DNA of 64,000 nucleotides from Paractinoplanes tereljensis (lineage in GTDB: Bacteria; Actinomycetota; Actinomycetes; Mycobacteriales; Micromonosporaceae). This document shows, piece after piece, positions 61,190 through 64,000 of this stretch; position 1 is the stretch's first letter; every line of letters begins with the position of its first letter. Below the pieces are notes generated by a model. It ran no database searches. It had not been told where the DNA came from and saw only the letters and a list, made by a program, of their open reading frames with translations. The translations under genes and the position numbers were made by a program. The stretch lies in assembly GCF_016862435.1 (NCBI RefSeq), contig NZ_BOMY01000002.1, forward strand, positions 496,001-560,000, written 5' to 3'.

Positions 61190-62070
61190 CCACGGTGTCC
61201 GCACCTCCCGCCGCGGTGGAGTCACTGGCCCCGCGCGTTCGTCCCCGGCGCTCCTTCGGCCCCGGGTCGATCATCAAGTACGCCCTGGCGATCTTCTTCC
61301 TGATCGTCGTGCTGATGCCGCTGTACGTGCTGATCGTGACCAGCTTCAAGGCCGGCTCGGACATCGGCGTGACCAGCCAGTGGAACCTGCCGACGCACTG
61401 GACCACGGCGTCCTGGGGCAAGGCCTGGACCGCGCTGCGGCCGTCCTTCATCCGCACCTTCGAGCTGGCCATCCCGGTGGCGGTGATCAGCTCGCTGATC
61501 GGCGCGGCGAACGGTTTCGTGCTGTCCCGCTGGCGCTTCCCCGGCGCCGACGTCGTCTTCACGATGATCCTGTTCGGCATGTTCATCCCGTACCAGGCGG
61601 TGATGATCCCGCTGCGCGAGATCGTGACCACGATCGGCATCGCACCCGGCATCCCCACGCTGGTCTTCGTGCACTGCGTCTACGGCATCCCGATCTGCAC
61701 GCTGATCTTCCGCAACTACTACGCGACCACCGTTCCCGAGGAATTGGTGGAGGCGGCCCGGGTCGACGGCGCGGGCCTGTTGCGCACGTTCGCCCGAATC
61801 ATCCTGCCGATCTCCATCCCCGGCTTCGTGGTCACCGTGATCTGGCAGTTCACCTCGGCCTGGAACGACTACCTGTTCGCGATCTTCCTGGCCAACACAC
61901 GCAACGGCCCGATCACGATCGCCCTGAACGCCCTGGCGGGCGCCCAGTCCCCCGACTACGCTGCGTCGATGGCGGGCGCCTTGATCACATCGCTGCCCAC
62001 CCTGATCGTCTACGTCCTGCTGGGCCGCTGGTTCATCGGTGGCCTGATGGCGGGCTCGGTCAAGAGCTGA
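61186..62070 (+). CDS. Sugar ABC transporter permease, second subunit
   Basis: Encodes 294 residues from the ATG within the previous stop. It has six helices and the MalG-type EAA loop (ELVEAARVDGAGLLRTFARIILPISIPG). Proline- and Arg-rich N-terminus, then a helix at about 30-55. It pairs with the upstream permease. The operon ends here without an ATPase gene or a clear terminator. Confidence 0.93.
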   Translation: MTTVSAPPAAVESLAPRVRPRRSFGPGSIIKYALAIFFLIVVLMPLYVLIVTSFKAGSDIGVTSQWNLPTHWTTASWGKAWTALRPSFIRTFELAIPVAVISSLIGAANGFVLSRWRFPGADVVFTMILFGMFIPYQAVMIPLREIVTTIGIAPGIPTLVFVHCVYGIPICTLIFRNYYATTVPEELVEAARVDGAGLLRTFARIILPISIPGFVVTVIWQFTSAWNDYLFAIFLANTRNGPITIALNALAGAQSPDYAASMAGALITSLPTLIVYVLLGRWFIGGLMAGSVKS

Positions 62071-62147
62071 TTTGCGACAAGGCGGGGGCGAGTGAATTGT
62101 CCGTTACGGATGACGCACGAACCCCCGCAAACCAATAGGCTTTTAGC

Positions 62148-62489
62148 GTGACCACCGAGGACCAGCCGGCCACCGCCGGCTATGCGGAGCGCATGGCGTT
62201 CGCCCTGCAGAAGGACCCCGCGGAACCGGCCCGGCGCACCCACCTGCACCTGAAACTGACCGCGATCACCCTGAGCTGGCTGGTCGCCGTCCCCTTGCTG
62301 GTGCTGTTCGGCCTGACCGGCCGAGACCGTGGCGACGACGTCTTCGACCTGGCCGCTTTCACGACGCTGCTGGGCCCGTTCGCGGCCGCGGTGACGGCCA
62401 CGAAGAACCACCGTTTCGGCCTGGGCGGCGCCTACGTAGTGCTGACCCTGCTGATGGCCCTGCCGGCGGCCGCAATCACTCGCCTCTGA
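62148..62489 (+). CDS. Small membrane protein, unknown function
   Basis: Encodes 113 residues from GTG 62148. A charged N-terminus (AERMAFALQKDPAEPARRTHLHLKL) precedes three short hydrophobic helices at about 37-55, 68-84 and 90-110. It carries no recognised motif. Its 3' end overlaps the convergent WD40 gene by 14 bp. It is preceded by 77 bp without visible signals. Confidence 0.6.
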   Translation: MTTEDQPATAGYAERMAFALQKDPAEPARRTHLHLKLTAITLSWLVAVPLLVLFGLTGRDRGDDVFDLAAFTTLLGPFAAAVTATKNHRFGLGGAYVVLTLLMALPAAAITRL

Positions 62490-64000
62490 CCGGCCGGGCC
62501 ACCGACGTGACCTGCAGCATCATTAGTGACCCGGCGGACGCGGCGCCAATGAACGAGCGTTTCCAGCTCAGCGAATAGATCGGGTCACCCAGCGGCAGTT
62601 GGCGGACCAACTCGGCACGACGGGTGTCCCACACCCGGACGGTGCCGTCGTTGCCGGCGCTGATGAGCATTCGCCCGTTCGGGCTGAATGCCACCGCGTT
62701 GACCACGTCCGCATTTCCGGCCAGCACTGCCACCTCACGGCAACTGCCGGTGTCCCACAGCCGAACAGTCCCGTCATGTCCGGCACTGGCCAGCATCGGT
62801 TCGACGGGACTGAACTTCACCGTCTGCACCGGATGGGTGTGCCCGCTGAGCCGGTCTGGCTGCCAGCTGTCGCCCGGCCGCCACAGCCGCACCGTTCCGT
62901 CCTGGCCCGCACCGGCCAGCAACTGCCCGTCCGGGCTGAATGCCACCGCCAGGATCACCCCGGCACCGAACGTCTGCGCGTGCTCTAGTCGGCCGGTCTC
63001 CACCTCCCACAACCGCACCACGCCGTCGTGGCCGGCACTGGCGAGCACGCGGCCGTCCGGGCTGAACGACACCGCCCGCACCGCGCCAGCATGAGCGCTG
63101 AACAAGGCCCGACGCCGGCGCCGTTCGACGTCCCAGATCCGGACGTTCTCATCCCCGCCACCGCTGGCCAGCAGCTTCCCGTCCGGGCTGAACGAAGCGG
63201 CGAAGATCGGACCGGTCTCGGTCGGGTTCCATGGCGAGAAGTCGGAGAAAATGTCCCGGCTCTGGCCATCGCGGGATGTTCGGAACCGGACCGTTCCGTC
63301 GTTGTACGCGCCGGCCAGCAACCGCCCGTCCGGGCTGAGCGAGACCGCCAGTGCCTGGCCAAACTGCCGGACTGGGCTTGCGTGCCGCCGCTCGGTGTCC
63401 GGCTGCCAGAGGCGCAAGGTCTCGTCCGAACTGCCGCTGGCCAGCAGTGTCCCACCCGGGCTGAAGGCCAGCGAACGGATCACGCCGGTGTGCCCTCGCA
63501 ACTCGGCACACCTCTTAGCCTCGGGCAACTCCCACAGGCGGATCGTCCGGTCCTGGCCGGCGCTGGCGAGCAGTTCCCCGCCCGGGCTGAACGCCACCGC
63601 CTCCACCGTGCCGGCGTGCCCGGCCAGTGGTGGGCGCCGGCGGCCGCTGTCGAGTTCCCAGAGGCGCACCGTGCCGTCCCGGCCGGCGCTGGCCAGAAAC
63701 CGGCCGTCCTGGCTGAAAACGACGCTCCGAACGCCGCCCGCGTGACCGGCCCGCGAGAGCCGCTGCCGGCCGGTGTCGGTCTCCCACAACCGCACCGTCC
63801 ATCCGCCCGCGGTGGCCAGCACTCGTCCGGTCGGGCTGAACGCGATCGCTCGTACCCCTTCGGTGTGCCCAGTAGCGATGACCCGGAGGAGTTTCCCGTC
63901 CAGATTCCACAGCCGGACGTCGCCGTCCTGGTCAGCGCTGGCGAGTTGCTCACCGTCGGGACTGAACGCAACCGCCCGGACCGGGCCCAGGTGCTCGCTG
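62476..64000 (-). CDS. WD40-repeat protein, C-terminal part (N-terminus outside the window)
   Basis: The frame is open to base 64000, so the start is not seen. The visible 507 residues form about eleven WD40 repeats of 42 residues, each ending in RLW/RIW and followed by GH, plus a degenerate twelfth (IYSLSWKRSFIGAASAG). Repeats are well conserved (e.g. VRAVAFSPDG..LASA..DGTVRLW); one near residue 190 is divergent. Such domains in actinobacteria often follow a serine/threonine kinase or a trypsin-like or NACHT/STAND domain, which may be encoded beyond the window. It is convergent with the small membrane gene. Confidence 0.88.
   Translation of the reverse strand, partial: SEHLGPVRAVAFSPDGEQLASADQDGDVRLWNLDGKLLRVIATGHTEGVRAIAFSPTGRVLATAGGWTVRLWETDTGRQRLSRAGHAGGVRSVVFSQDGRFLASAGRDGTVRLWELDSGRRRPPLAGHAGTVEAVAFSPGGELLASAGQDRTIRLWELPEAKRCAELRGHTGVIRSLAFSPGGTLLASGSSDETLRLWQPDTERRHASPVRQFGQALAVSLSPDGRLLAGAYNDGTVRFRTSRDGQSRDIFSDFSPWNPTETGPIFAASFSPDGKLLASGGGDENVRIWDVERRRRRALFSAHAGAVRAVSFSPDGRVLASAGHDGVVRLWEVETGRLEHAQTFGAGVILAVAFSPDGQLLAGAGQDGTVRLWRPGDSWQPDRLSGHTHPVQTVKFSPVEPMLASAGHDGTVRLWDTGSCREVAVLAGNADVVNAVAFSPNGRMLISAGNDGTVRVWDTRRAELVRQLPLGDPIYSLSWKRSFIGAASAGSLMMLQVTSVARPVRGE

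Noticed and set aside
62476-64000. Regular repeats as a possible CRISPR array
   Set aside because: The spacing is about 126 bp, is in frame, and encodes WD40 units; no short identical repeats with unique spacers occur.

Overview
The window looks like chromosome of a motile, mycelial, high-G+C actinobacterium. Micromonosporaceae, most probably an Actinoplanes-like genus, is my inference. The reasons are the G+C-rich codon use with many GTG/TTG starts, a methyl-accepting chemotaxis protein beside a GGDEF/EAL protein, secreted beta-glucan hydrolase and lectin genes, mycothiol-type (TIGR03086) and F420-type (LLM) enzymes, and an SCO4226-like protein. I saw no rRNA, tRNA, CRISPR array, insertion sequence or prophage.

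Layout. 1-2.2 kb: end of a ricin-B lectin protein and a CBM2-GH64 beta-1,3-glucanase, closed by a strong terminator. 2.3-3.9 kb: small envelope proteins and a gene remnant. 4.0-7.7 kb: molybdate uptake operon (HTH-Mop regulator, modA, modB, modC, DUF1684). 7.7-14.5 kb: a P-loop/methyltransferase fusion, a chemoreceptor, an APH-like kinase, a PrsW protease, a Bcr-type exporter and a Pro-rich membrane protein. 14.6-17.0 kb: a LysR regulator divergent from an IMPase-like gene and an NAD(P)-binding gene. 17.1-23.2 kb: an Ltp-repeat protein, CbiZ with an MFS protein, a GNAT, a secreted protein and a membrane sulfatase. 23.3-29.9 kb: a GGDEF/EAL protein divergent from TetR and a heterodimeric ABC exporter, sharing a palindromic operator.

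29.9-33.3 kb holds a very large secreted Calx-beta protein whose leader resembles a class I cyclic di-GMP riboswitch. 33.6-36.9 kb is a compact redox operon: a Ser-rich exported peptide ending in an SGAT motif, ApbE flavin transferase, a ferric-reductase-like haem membrane protein, a NuoF-like protein and a 3-Cys ferredoxin. I read this as an electron path from cytosolic carriers to a flavin on the outer face of the membrane. 37.0-43.1 kb: an alpha/beta hydrolase, then two ABC-2 exporter pairs, one co-transcribed with a two-component system. 43.2-46.3 kb: RNase HI, MarR, a DinB-like protein, an LLM oxidoreductase and a broken epoxide hydrolase. 46.3-51.0 kb is an accessory stretch of lower G+C and mostly unrecognised genes, including a three-gene cassette. 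51.0-57.6 kb: a DUF3558 lipoprotein, YjbR, a disordered membrane protein, a large LuxR-type ATPase regulator, an SCO4226-like protein and a Tat-exported intradiol dioxygenase-like protein. 57.8-62.1 kb: a LacI-regulated sugar ABC importer. The window ends inside a WD40-repeat protein.

Most striking are the SGAT/ApbE operon, the riboswitch-like leader on the Calx-beta gene, the low-G+C cassette and a 94% identical gene-end duplication about 14 kb apart. All calls come from reading the sequence; no database search was possible.
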